In this document: positions 51,546-59,610 of the stretch, in pieces
Numbering within the stretch: the first letter of the stretch is position 1
Layout of the letters: the number at the start of each line of letters is the position of its first letter
Origin: Maritimibacter dapengensis
GTDB lineage: Bacteria; Pseudomonadota; Alphaproteobacteria; Rhodobacterales; Rhodobacteraceae
Assembly (NCBI RefSeq): GCF_019218265.1
Contig: NZ_JAHUZE010000003.1
Location: 248,001-312,000 of the forward strand
Direction of reading: 5' to 3'
DNA: 64,000 bases
Notes under the pieces: model-generated
What the model was told of the DNA's origin: nothing
Databases searched by the model: none
Seen by the model: the letters and a program-made list of their open reading frames with translations, nothing else
Program-made: the position numbers and the translations under genes

Positions 51546-52486
51546 CCGATGCCCTCCCCAATCGGCAGATCGGCCCTTTCTGGCCAACGCGGCAGGAAGC
51601 CCAGATCGGTAAACCCGACACCCCGCGACAAACACAGGTCGCGCACTTGCGGCATCAACCATCCCCACAGATCGTCGTTCGGATCCACCTGCCAGACCAC
51701 GCGGTCGATGCGATGAGTGACCAATGTGTTTCCGATGGCCTGCCCGAAGATCGGCTTGGGTTGACGTGCGGCGAAAGGGTTCGCAGCCTGCGCCGCAAGC
51801 GCCGCATCCAAGCCATTGCCCCGCGCGGCTTCCGCCTGATCAAGCGCCTGCTGGTCCAACGCGAGCACGCCGATCCCGTCCAGCGCGGCATGGAGCGTCG
51901 CGTTGCCGAGGGGAGCGCCCAGTAAGGCAATCCGTTCACCTTCGCGCGCACGCGTCGAGATCGCCGTGTCTTCACCCGTGGACAGCGCGGCCCGCGCCTC
52001 GAACGCAGCAGCACTGGTGATTTCGCCGTTGGTTTGCGCCGCGATCAAGGCGTCCAATTCCTCGGCCATCGACCCGACCGCCGCATCTGCCACCCACCCA
52101 AGTCGGCCCAGCGTATCGGCCAACCGGGACAGTTCCGCCCGGTTGAACCTATCCGCCGCCGGATGATCGGCAGGTAAGATGTTGAGCATGATCGGCGCTG
52201 GCGCAGTCGTGGGTATGACGCCACGCCGCCGCAGTTCGAATGCGTATTGGCAGGAAATCATCGCCCCCGGACTTTCGCGCAGAAAAATGATTGCGGCCAT
52301 ATCATCGAACGCGCCGGTCGACATGCCGCGCAGCACCGATTTGGCGAAAGGGTCAAGGAAGGGTTCGAGATACCGATCGACCGGTGTGCCCGGTTCCGCG
52401 CTGTTCAGCGTTATATCGACCGGTCGAAGTCCGATCGCCGCAAGGACGCCGTATGGAACGCCGAAGCCGAAAACACCGATGCGCAC
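51542..52486 (-). CDS. 2-hydroxyacyl-CoA dehydratase-fold protein, small subunit, cluster cysteines missing
   Basis: A 314-residue partner of the preceding protein. It has VPYGVLAAIGLRPVDI (family vP-Eli-AaGl-Pv), DPFAKSVLRGMSTGAFDDM at the place where a Cys-Pro-x-x-Arg stretch is usual, and ISCQYAFELRRRGVIP. Its few cysteines (ISCQY, DLCLSRG) do not sit on the cluster positions. The GTG at 52486 is chosen because GGGAGGAAATC stands just before it; an ATG at 52528 has no ribosome site. It is the first gene of the operon, with a GTTCA-N5-TGAAC palindrome 22-36 bases upstream. Confidence 0.68.
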   Translation of the reverse strand: MRIGVFGFGVPYGVLAAIGLRPVDITLNSAEPGTPVDRYLEPFLDPFAKSVLRGMSTGAFDDMAAIIFLRESPGAMISCQYAFELRRRGVIPTTAPAPIMLNILPADHPAADRFNRAELSRLADTLGRLGWVADAAVGSMAEELDALIAAQTNGEITSAAAFEARAALSTGEDTAISTRAREGERIALLGAPLGNATLHAALDGIGVLALDQQALDQAEAARGNGLDAALAAQAANPFAARQPKPIFGQAIGNTLVTHRIDRVVWQVDPNDDLWGWLMPQVRDLCLSRGVGFTDLGFLPRWPERADLPIGEGIG

Positions 52487-52507
52487 GATTTCCTCCCTCA
52501 CCAGATC

Positions 52508-52522
52508 GTTCACTAAATGAAC
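52508..52522. promoter_or_regulatory. Palindrome GTTCA-N5-TGAAC, probable operator
   Basis: A perfect 5-bp inverted repeat with a 5-base spacer directly upstream of the first gene of the P450-TRAP operon. Its architecture resembles sites of IclR-type regulators (the PcaR/PcaU class uses about 15-bp GTTCG-like palindromes). An IclR gene lies at 60218-61009, but a link is only a suggestion. Confidence 0.45.
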
Positions 52523-52687
52523 CACCATGACCCGTCAACGCCCCGCCAGTAACCGGTGTCGTCCGTGACAGGTCATGCAGAACGGATCAGGTTGCACCCC
52601 GGCACTTTGGCGGAACGCCCTGTTCGGAAACAGTTGCGGATATCGAGTAATCGTCGACGAGGTGAGACAGAGTTGCGCCTATTGCGC

Positions 52688-53008
52688 CTAGATGAACGTC
52701 CACGGCGCGAGAGACGGAACTTTGACGGCGGACAATGGGACCTGCTGAAGATGGTTCCGCATGTCATTGAACAACCAATGTCCGTAGGGGATCATGCCCC
52801 GGGTCGCCCCTCCGGCCTTCGGAAATTCTTGTGCCGCCCCTTTCGGTGCCGCATTTTCATTCGCCGCGATGCGCGACCCGCGTGGTGCGACGCCGGTCAC
52901 CACCATGGCGAGCGCAATCGAATCGCCCAGGAACACCGACAGGTCAACGGTCACAATGCCGGATTCGTGCTTCAGGAACACCCTGAGAGCGGACTGCGTA
53001 TTTCTCAT
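52688..53008 (-). CDS. Small Flp-pilin-like or single-span membrane protein
   Basis: A 106-residue ORF from ATG 53008 with a strong GAGAGGGGGG ribosome site upstream. Residues 9-42 (FLKHESGIVTVDLSVFLGDS then IALAMVVTGVA) match the pattern of short Rhodobacteraceae proteins in which a charged lead with E-G-x-V-T-V-D is followed by one membrane span, as in Flp/Fap-type pilins. The C-terminal half is not recognised and may be degenerate. It is isolated from its neighbours, with 200 bases to the P450-TRAP operon promoter. Confidence 0.45.
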   Translation of the reverse strand: MRNTQSALRVFLKHESGIVTVDLSVFLGDSIALAMVVTGVAPRGSRIAANENAAPKGAAQEFPKAGGATRGMIPYGHWLFNDMRNHLQQVPLSAVKVPSLAPWTFI

Positions 53009-53419
53009 CGGCCAACCCCCCTCTCGGACTCATCAATTCGGCTAGGCATGGTGAAGACCTACCTCTGGCCTTGGGCAAAAAGATGATGTGAGTTTGCCGA
53101 AGTCGGGGCAGACAGCTCGGCGCACCATGTCCGCATCCTGGTGGACGGACTGGCTGTTGGTCGTCTGCGCAGTGTTGCGAGGGTGACGGGACTACGCGCC
53201 GATCTGTTGTCGATTCTGCGGGGAACTTCTCGCGAACGATGTCGCGTCGTCCCGGATTGTGCCGGAATCCTCTACAAATCGACCGTTTTTCGCATCGTCG
53301 TTCGTCAGTTTGGGCGACAAACGCCGTTCGCAGCGAAACAGTGAGTTTCGAATTCTGGTGGTTCTGAAAATGGCAAGAATGTGTCCACAATGCGGTGGGT
53401 TTGAGGAAAGGGGTTTGCC
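53009..53419. other. Intergenic region, no recognisable gene
   Basis: The 411 bases between the small Flp-like gene and the VPLPA-CTERM gene contain overlapping short frames on both strands with no recognisable protein pattern. The last 80 bases before 53420 should hold the promoter of the CTERM gene; GAGGAAAGG at 53403-53411 is its ribosome site. I see no repeats or RNA structure worth naming. Confidence 0.5.
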
Positions 53420-54136
53420 ATGTTCGGCAACAAAACGAATTTACACACCATCATCGCGACGATGGGAATCACATTACTTGCCGGTTCCGCTTCTGCGGCA
53501 CCGATCTCATTGGTCTACAACGGAACGGATGTCGCGCCCGGCGACCGGGAAATCGTGACATTCTCGACGGCTCCCGTAAGCCAAGGGACCCGGGCATATG
53601 CCTACGGCTTCAACATGTCCGATGTCTCTACACCGAGCACGCTCGGCGATTTCATGGCGTGGTGCCTCGACATCGGCAGCTACCTGTCGACGTCTTCGAC
53701 TGCTGGCCGTCCGTACACGACGACCGATGCGCCGTTCAGCAACAGCTTCGGCGTGACGAAGTCGCGGATCCAATCTGTCTTCGACGCCAATTTCGCAAGT
53801 GTCGACACTTCGGATGGCAAACAGGCCGCCGCGTTCCAGGTCGCGCTCTGGAACATGGTTTATGATGACGATGCCGACGCAGGAAGTGGCACCTTCGCCG
53901 TGACCGCCGATTCGGGCGTCATGTCACTCGCGAACGACTATCTGGCCGAAGCAGCGAGCTTCACGGGGGACAAGGCATACCGCCTCACGTTCCTCGAGAG
54001 CACGCCTGGCCGCTACGAGAAAAAGTATCAGAACCTCGTGACGATCGCGCCGGTTCCGATCCCTGCGGCAGGTGGATTGCTCATCATGGCGCTCGGCGGG
54101 CTGGGTTTTGCGTCACGGCGTCGCAAATCCAATTGA
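53420..54136 (+). CDS. VPLPA-CTERM sorting-domain surface protein
   Basis: A 238-residue exported protein: signal peptide in residues 1-26 (IIATMGITLLAGSASA), a body rich in Ser, Thr, Ala and Asp with paired aromatic residues, and a C-terminal sorting tail of VPIPAAGG, a hydrophobic stretch GLLIMALGGLGFA and SRRRKSN. This is the VPLPA/PEP-CTERM signal processed by an exosortase-type enzyme before surface display. No exosortase or polysaccharide genes are in the window, so the processing enzyme must be elsewhere. The body contains a GDFMAWCLDIGSYL segment typical of such proteins. Followed by a strong terminator. Confidence 0.82.
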   Translation: MFGNKTNLHTIIATMGITLLAGSASAAPISLVYNGTDVAPGDREIVTFSTAPVSQGTRAYAYGFNMSDVSTPSTLGDFMAWCLDIGSYLSTSSTAGRPYTTTDAPFSNSFGVTKSRIQSVFDANFASVDTSDGKQAAAFQVALWNMVYDDDADAGSGTFAVTADSGVMSLANDYLAEAASFTGDKAYRLTFLESTPGRYEKKYQNLVTIAPVPIPAAGGLLIMALGGLGFASRRRKSN

Positions 54137-54183
54137 CCTAAGGGGGCATTTTTCAGGTCGCACCTTTTTTATCACGTATCAGG

Positions 54184-54217
54184 AGCCTGCAGCACACCCG
54201 GTGTTGCAGGCTTTTTT
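54184..54217 (+). terminator. Rho-independent terminator after the CTERM gene
   Basis: AGCCTGCAGCAC (54184-54195) pairs with GTGTTGCAGGCT (54201-54212), 12 bp with one G-T pair and a 5-base loop, followed by a T-run to 54217. It ends the VPLPA-CTERM transcript 48 bases after its stop. Confidence 0.85.
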
Positions 54218-54316
54218 CATGTCTCGAGAAACCTTCCTGCAACAAAAAGAAAATTCGTTTCGCCCGCGCCGTCGGACCGCTTCAAAAATGCGTAGTTGAA
54301 TCTGCACTGCTATTTC

Positions 54317-54334
54317 ACTAACTCATGAGTTAGT
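54317..54334. promoter_or_regulatory. 18-bp perfect palindrome, probable TetR operator
   Basis: ACTAACTCATGAGTTAGT is a perfect palindrome 21 bases before the ThDP-enzyme start and likely overlaps the -10 region (a TTGAAT-like -35 is at 54296-54301). Its size and symmetry fit a TetR-type dimer, and a TetR gene ends the downstream TRAP operon at 59611. Confidence 0.65.
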
Positions 54335-54354
54335 CAAAGGAGCGCAGTCAGAAC

Positions 54355-55977
54355 ATGCCGAAACTTCATGCCGCCCTTGCGATGGCCCTTCGTGACCATG
54401 GTGTGAAAGACCTCTTCGGAGTCTTGGGTGATGCGAACGCTTATTTCGTCGACGCTTTCTCGCGCCTTGATGGTACGCGCTACACAAGCGCGGCGAACGA
54501 AAACGGCGCTGTTCTTATGGCGATCGGTTACGGGATGGTGACCGGCGACGTGGGGTTCGCGACCGTCACACATGGCCCCGCCCTCACCAACTGCGTCACG
54601 GCTTTGACCGAGGGAGTTCGCTCCAATACGCCTATCGTTCTGATGTGCGGGGACACCCCGACCAATGATCGCGAAAACCTCCAGAACACGGACCAGAAAA
54701 TGGTCGTGCTTGCGGCCGGCGCAGGTTTCGAGCAGTTACGCGAACCAGAAACTGCTCTTGAGGATCTCGCCCGCGCCGTGCGACGCGCGAAAGCCGAACG
54801 CCGCCCCATCGCGTTCAATATGCCTGCGGATTTTCAATGGCAGGACGTCGATCCCCAAGACCATCGCTGGGATTTGCCCGATCTTGGACCTACGGTGATT
54901 GAAGGGCCTGCACTCGACAACGCAATCGGCATAATCGCGGCGGCACGCAGGCCCGTGCTTCTTGCAGGACGCGGTGCGATAGACGACGCGTCTCGTGCAT
55001 CCCTTCTCCGTCTCGCCCGCAGGCTCGATGCGCCTTTGGCCACGACGATGCGGGCGAAAAACCTGTTTCGGGATGAAGACCACGTACTCGGCGTTTGCGG
55101 CACGGTGTCTACACCACAGGCGACCGAGGTGCTCATGAGCGCGGATTGCCTCATCGCATTCGGTGCTTCGCTCAATTTTCATACGACGGGCGACGGTGGC
55201 TTCGTGGAGGGAAAGCGCGTGATACAAGTCATGGATCGCGCGCAGGATCTTGGGACCGGAGTTGTCGCTGACGTGTCGATCCTCGGACAGCCCGCGTCGG
55301 TTGCGAATACGTTCCACCATTGGCTCGATGAGGCCGAAGTTCCCGGATCGGGGTTTACAGCCGACATACCGGCACGCGGCCTCGACAAACCCCCAACGCC
55401 GAAACAGACCAAGCCCCGTGAGGGCACGGTCGATTTTCTGAGCACGCTATCGCGTCTGAATGAAATACTGCCCGCGGATCGAACAATCGTGACGGATGCC
55501 GGGCGGTGGATGGTCAAGAGTTACGGCTTCCTCACCGCACCCGGTCCGCGCGACATGGTCACGTCGGCGAGTTACGGAGCGATCGGTCTGGGCCTCGCCA
55601 CCGCCATCGGCGCAGGCGTGGCGAACCCATCCCGGCCTACGATCCTGTTCAACGGTGACGGTGGTTTCATGCTCGGCAACCTTGGCGAGTTTCATTCAGC
55701 GGTGCGGGCCGATCTGGATCTGATCATCGTGCTATTCAACGACGGCAGCTATGGCGCCGAGCACATCCAGTTCCGGGACAAGCAGCTCGACCCGGCCATC
55801 ACCCTCTTCGACTGGCCCGAGTTTCTGCCTCTTGCCCGCGCGCTTGGCGGCGACGGAGTCACGATTACGACTGCCGCCGATCTGGACGCGCTGTCGCGAA
55901 AGATCGAAGCCCGGGACCGAACACGGCCTTTCCTGATCGACGTGAGACTCGACCCGGATCATGTGGCGATGTGGTAG
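54355..55977 (+). CDS. Thiamine-diphosphate-dependent decarboxylase/ligase (acetolactate synthase-like)
   Basis: A 540-residue ThDP enzyme with the three-domain plan: pyrimidine-binding domain with the catalytic Glu in AANENGAVLMAIGYG, a middle domain, and the pyrophosphate/Mg motif GDGGFMLGNLGEFHSAVR ending with an Asn in LFNDGSYG. Patterns suit the acetolactate synthase, benzoylformate or oxalyl-CoA decarboxylase group; I cannot choose among them. It is preceded by AAAGGAG and by the 18-bp palindrome. About 236 bases downstream a TRAP operon with a TetR regulator begins, so the enzyme probably acts on the imported 2-oxo acid. Confidence 0.82.
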   Translation: MPKLHAALAMALRDHGVKDLFGVLGDANAYFVDAFSRLDGTRYTSAANENGAVLMAIGYGMVTGDVGFATVTHGPALTNCVTALTEGVRSNTPIVLMCGDTPTNDRENLQNTDQKMVVLAAGAGFEQLREPETALEDLARAVRRAKAERRPIAFNMPADFQWQDVDPQDHRWDLPDLGPTVIEGPALDNAIGIIAAARRPVLLAGRGAIDDASRASLLRLARRLDAPLATTMRAKNLFRDEDHVLGVCGTVSTPQATEVLMSADCLIAFGASLNFHTTGDGGFVEGKRVIQVMDRAQDLGTGVVADVSILGQPASVANTFHHWLDEAEVPGSGFTADIPARGLDKPPTPKQTKPREGTVDFLSTLSRLNEILPADRTIVTDAGRWMVKSYGFLTAPGPRDMVTSASYGAIGLGLATAIGAGVANPSRPTILFNGDGGFMLGNLGEFHSAVRADLDLIIVLFNDGSYGAEHIQFRDKQLDPAITLFDWPEFLPLARALGGDGVTITTAADLDALSRKIEARDRTRPFLIDVRLDPDHVAMW

Positions 55978-56159
55978 CGTATTTCCCACAATACGGGACA
56001 GCTAAAACAATAGCGTCTCACAGAATGGGCTGAAAATGGCACCGACTTTTCGAATAATCGTTGATTTATCCGCAAGAATCTCTGAATCTCCAAGACTAAG
56101 CAGTGTGTATTGATTACTTATCTTGTCCCACAAAGTAGGAGATGTTAACTTTTCACAAT

Positions 56160-56208
56160 CGCAGCGTCATGCTGCGCCAAAAAAAACGCCGGACACGGCG
56201 CAGGGAGG
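56160..56208 (+). promoter_or_regulatory. Alternative hairpins at the ribosome site of the DctP gene
   Basis: Stem A: CGCAGC (56160-56165)/GCTGCG (56171-56176). Stem C: CGCCG (56187-56191)/CGGCG (56196-56200). Stem B: CTGCGCC (56172-56178)/GGCGCAG (56197-56203). B excludes A and C, and its 3' arm ends at the first base of the GGGAGGA ribosome site (56203-56209). This could tune translation of the binding protein. The rest of 55978-56213 is AT-richer leader sequence without a gene. Confidence 0.35.
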
Positions 56209-56213
56209 AAAAA

Positions 56214-57434
56214 ATGAAACTCAACACGATACGGACGCGCATGTCCGCAGCCGCGTTGCTTGCCGGCGCAACCATGTTGGCGGGGGCTCAGGCACATGCG
56301 CAGGAATGGCTCGACAATCTCGAGCCCATGACACTCAAGCTTGCCGATTTCTCGGGCAATCAGGATGCCAATTTCGGCAAGGCGATGGTCGCTTGGGAGG
56401 AGTCGATCACTGAATTCACAGGCGGCAAGATCACGTTCGAGAACTACTGGTCCTCGTCCCTTCTGGGCGCGTTGGACACGTTGTCGGGCGTCGGTGATGG
56501 CGTTGCGGATATTGGCCTCATCATCCCATCCTACATGCCGCAGGAATTGCCTGTCGGCTCCTGGCTGTTCGGTATGGGCGCAGCCCTGTCCGGCTCCACC
56601 GTCCATGACGTCGCCGCTGGCGGGGCGACTGCTCTGGAAACTGTGCTGACCTTCGAACCACTCACGGAAGAATACGCACGCCACAACGTCAAAGTGCTCC
56701 AGGCCACCGCGACGCCCGCCTACAACCTCTTGTGCAACACGCCGATTTCGTCGCCGGAAGAGGCTGAGGGCAAGCGTGCAAGGGCGATCGGCGCCGTCTG
56801 GTCGCAATCGGCCGAGGCGCTGGGCATGACGCCTGTCTCGATTGCCTGGGGGGAGGCGTATGAGGGTCTCCAGCGTGGCGTGTTCGATTGCATGGTCATC
56901 AACCCGAACCAGTATGCCGATGGTCTTGTCCTGAAGGACGTCGCGCCGGAATTCGTGCCGGTGACGATGGCGCAGCTTCAGGCATCGACCTGGGTGATGA
57001 ACCTCGAAGTCTGGAACGATTTCCCGAAAGAGCTTCAGGATTTCATCACTCAAGCCAACGTGAAAGCGGCCTATGACATCTGGATGGGCTACATGGAGAT
57101 CGAGGCAAAGGCCGGCGACCTGATCGCGGCGGGTGAGGAGATCAACACAAATGATGTCTCTACCCTTGAACCAATCGTGCGTGAGCAGCGGGCCAATTAC
57201 GTGGCCGGACTGGCGGACACCGCGCCGGACGCCGTGTCTGATCCGCAGGCCTTCGTCGACGAATATCAAGCTCGCATCGACTACTGGACCGAGGCGCTTG
57301 TGGCAGATGGCTACGAGGTGGCCGAACGCACGCCGGAAGCCATTCTCGAAGCCTTCGCGGGCCTGTCGGACGTCGACCTTTCGAGCTTCTATGAGAAGTT
57401 CAATTCCGAGGTCACGCCCGAGTTGATGAAATGA
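56214..57434 (+). CDS. dctP: TRAP transporter periplasmic binding protein (DctP, third system)
   Basis: A 406-residue protein with an export signal ending near AQAHA (residues 1-27). The mature protein has DctP features: a GKITFENYWSSSLLGALDTL strand-helix, SPEEAEGKRARAIGAVW and a helical C terminus. It is longer than average DctP (about 330) because of an extended C-terminal helical part, like subfamilies binding aromatic or long-chain acids. GGAGGA precedes the ATG at 56214; a frame from 56142 has no signal peptide. First gene of the operon DctP-DctQ-DctM-TetR. Confidence 0.87.
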   Translation: MKLNTIRTRMSAAALLAGATMLAGAQAHAQEWLDNLEPMTLKLADFSGNQDANFGKAMVAWEESITEFTGGKITFENYWSSSLLGALDTLSGVGDGVADIGLIIPSYMPQELPVGSWLFGMGAALSGSTVHDVAAGGATALETVLTFEPLTEEYARHNVKVLQATATPAYNLLCNTPISSPEEAEGKRARAIGAVWSQSAEALGMTPVSIAWGEAYEGLQRGVFDCMVINPNQYADGLVLKDVAPEFVPVTMAQLQASTWVMNLEVWNDFPKELQDFITQANVKAAYDIWMGYMEIEAKAGDLIAAGEEINTNDVSTLEPIVREQRANYVAGLADTAPDAVSDPQAFVDEYQARIDYWTEALVADGYEVAERTPEAILEAFAGLSDVDLSSFYEKFNSEVTPELMK

Positions 57435-57516
57435 AGCCTCCCCGCTCGTCCCGCGTTTCGCGGGGCGGGCAACCTTTACTTGCCCGCGCGTCCCGCCCGC
57501 GCGACACTCGACCGAG

Positions 57517-58083
57517 ATGACCCACGTCGATCACTCCAGCCATAGCTCCCCGCGCCCCGTACCGCGCGCAATTCGTCTAATCGACAGGATTGCAATGGTG
57601 CTCGCTATCATCGCGGGAATTGCGCTGGTGCTTCTTGCGCTCAACGTGCTGGTCGACGTGATCGGACGCGCGGCGTTCAACAGGCCTTTCACCGGCACGC
57701 TGGAATATACCGAGAATTGGTGGATGCCGACGCTGACGCTTCTTGCCTTCGCGTTCACGGAATACCGGCAGGAACATATCAAAGTGACGATTCTTCTCGA
57801 CACATTACCCCCGACGATGCGGCGGATCGTCGAAGGCATCTTCGGCGCGATTGCCACGATACTTCTCATCGTCCTCGCCTGGCACGGGCTATCTGAGGCG
57901 ATGGAGGCCGCTGAATATCGACAGACGACAGCATCAAGCCCACCTGTCGCAATCTGGATGTTCAAGTTCGCGGCTCCCCTCGGCATTCTGGCACTCGCCC
58001 TGCAAACGGCGGCGACGAGTTTCCGTTATCTCGCAGGCCATTTGCCCCAGGACCTGACCGGTTCGGCAGGCGAAGCGGCATGA
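57517..58083 (+). CDS. dctQ: TRAP transporter small permease (DctQ, third system)
   Basis: A 188-residue protein with four hydrophobic segments and the DctQ pattern LEYTENWWMPTLTLLAFAFT then EYRQEHIKVTILLD. It lies 82 bases after DctP and its TGA overlaps the DctM start by four bases. It anchors the DctM channel. Confidence 0.87.
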   Translation: MTHVDHSSHSSPRPVPRAIRLIDRIAMVLAIIAGIALVLLALNVLVDVIGRAAFNRPFTGTLEYTENWWMPTLTLLAFAFTEYRQEHIKVTILLDTLPPTMRRIVEGIFGAIATILLIVLAWHGLSEAMEAAEYRQTTASSPPVAIWMFKFAAPLGILALALQTAATSFRYLAGHLPQDLTGSAGEAA

Positions 58084-59555
58084 CAAGCGAGACCAACACC
58101 ATACCCCTGCGTACAGGCTCCCGGATTGGCGTCGCGATCTTCGTGATCGGGCTGTTCGTGGCGGCAGGGTCGCTCTGGGGCATGCTCGGGGCGGACCTGC
58201 CGAAAGAGATCGTCGGCATCCTGGTCATACTGCTTTCCATCGTGCTTCTGCTCATGGGAATCCCGGTGGGCGTCGCAATGCTCGGCGCGGCGGTGATCGG
58301 GCTGTACGCTCTTTCGGGTGGTCGCGTGGTGCGCTCCACGATGGAAAGCGTCGCCTTCGACGCGACCGCGTCATGGTCGCTCTCGGTCATTCCGATGTTC
58401 ATTCTCATGGGCATGATCCTGTGGAAATCGGGGCTGACGACATCGGCTTTCGGCGCCGCGCGCATGTGGCTTGGATGGATGCCCGGCGGGCTGGCCGTCG
58501 CGACCAACTTCGCGGGCGCAGCGCTGGCTGCGAGTTCCGGGAGCACCATCGGCATCACCTATGCGCTCGGGCGTGTCTCGATCCCGGAGATGCTCAGGTC
58601 CGGCTATCACCCGCAACTCGCCGTGGGCAGCGTGGCCGCCGCCGGTACGCTGGGTCAGATCATTCCACCGAGCCTTTTGCTTGTGGTCTATGCCGGAGCC
58701 GCGTCGCTTCCTGTCGGTCAGCAATTGCTCGCGGGCGTAGTGCCGGGCGTAATCCTCGCGCTCGCCTTTGGGGTAATGATCGTGGTCCATGCGCTCCTGC
58801 GCCCCGGCCTTGCCCCGCGCGCGGATCTATCGGACGTGACATGGCCGATGCGCTGGCGCGCGCTGATCGAGGGGCTGCCCATCGCCATCGTGATCATCAT
58901 CGTGATCGGCGGCCTGTTCGCCGGAATCTTCACCGCCACCGAGGCCGGCGTCTGCGGTATGATCGCGGCCCTGATCCTTGGCGTTATCCACCAGCTTCGT
59001 CTGCGGACCCACGTGCGCGAAATCCTCGCCATGCTGCGCGAGGCGCTTATCGGCACCTTGACCGGCACAGCCTCGGTCTTCCTGCTGATCGTCGGCGTCG
59101 CAGTCCTGACACGCGCTATGGCATTGAGCCAGGTTCCGAACTTCATCGCGAGCGGTATCGCCGAGATGGGGCTCGGCCGCGTGGAGCTTCTGTTCATCCT
59201 GATCGGCGCCTACCTGATACTCGGCATGTTCATGGACACGCTGGCGATGATGCTCCTGACCATCCCGGTCCTGCTCGCACCGCTCGCCTCGGTCGGGGTC
59301 GATCCGCTTTGGTTCGGCGTTTTCCTCGTGGTCATGGCCGAAGTCGGACTTCTGACCCCGCCACTTGGCATCCTGACCTTCATCGTCCATCGCATCGCAT
59401 CAGATCCCGAGGCCAATCTCGGCAAACCCATCTCGCTCGGAACCGTGTTTCTAGGAGTCCTGCCCTTCGCGCTCACTGCGATTGGCGTCGTGATCCTGAT
59501 GATCCTAATCCCCGACCTTGTCACCTGGTTGCCGGGCGCGAGCACGGGCCGATGA
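58080..59555 (+). CDS. dctM: TRAP transporter large permease (DctM, third system)
   Basis: A 491-residue DctM protein with a longer N terminus than usual, about 12-13 hydrophobic segments, and the hallmarks LGQIIPPSLLLVVYAGAAS and AEVGLLTPPLGILTFIVHRI. Overlaps DctQ by four bases, ends 55 bases before the TetR gene. Ion-gradient driven importer for the substrate captured by the preceding DctP. Confidence 0.9.
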   Translation: MTSETNTIPLRTGSRIGVAIFVIGLFVAAGSLWGMLGADLPKEIVGILVILLSIVLLLMGIPVGVAMLGAAVIGLYALSGGRVVRSTMESVAFDATASWSLSVIPMFILMGMILWKSGLTTSAFGAARMWLGWMPGGLAVATNFAGAALAASSGSTIGITYALGRVSIPEMLRSGYHPQLAVGSVAAAGTLGQIIPPSLLLVVYAGAASLPVGQQLLAGVVPGVILALAFGVMIVVHALLRPGLAPRADLSDVTWPMRWRALIEGLPIAIVIIIVIGGLFAGIFTATEAGVCGMIAALILGVIHQLRLRTHVREILAMLREALIGTLTGTASVFLLIVGVAVLTRAMALSQVPNFIASGIAEMGLGRVELLFILIGAYLILGMFMDTLAMMLLTIPVLLAPLASVGVDPLWFGVFLVVMAEVGLLTPPLGILTFIVHRIASDPEANLGKPISLGTVFLGVLPFALTAIGVVILMILIPDLVTWLPGASTGR

Positions 59556-59610
59556 CGTCTTGCACCACGACCTATGTCACGTGCAAATGCCCGGACGAAG
59601 CGAGGCGACC

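Noticed and set aside
50280-52486. Assignment as a functional oxygen-sensitive (R)-2-hydroxyacyl-CoA dehydratase
   Set aside because: Cluster cysteines and activator ATPase are missing and the operon encodes P450s, so the name describes only the fold.
53009-53419. Short frames (for example 53141-53344) as a gene or IS remnant
   Set aside because: No family motif, start signal or inverted-repeat ends could be found.
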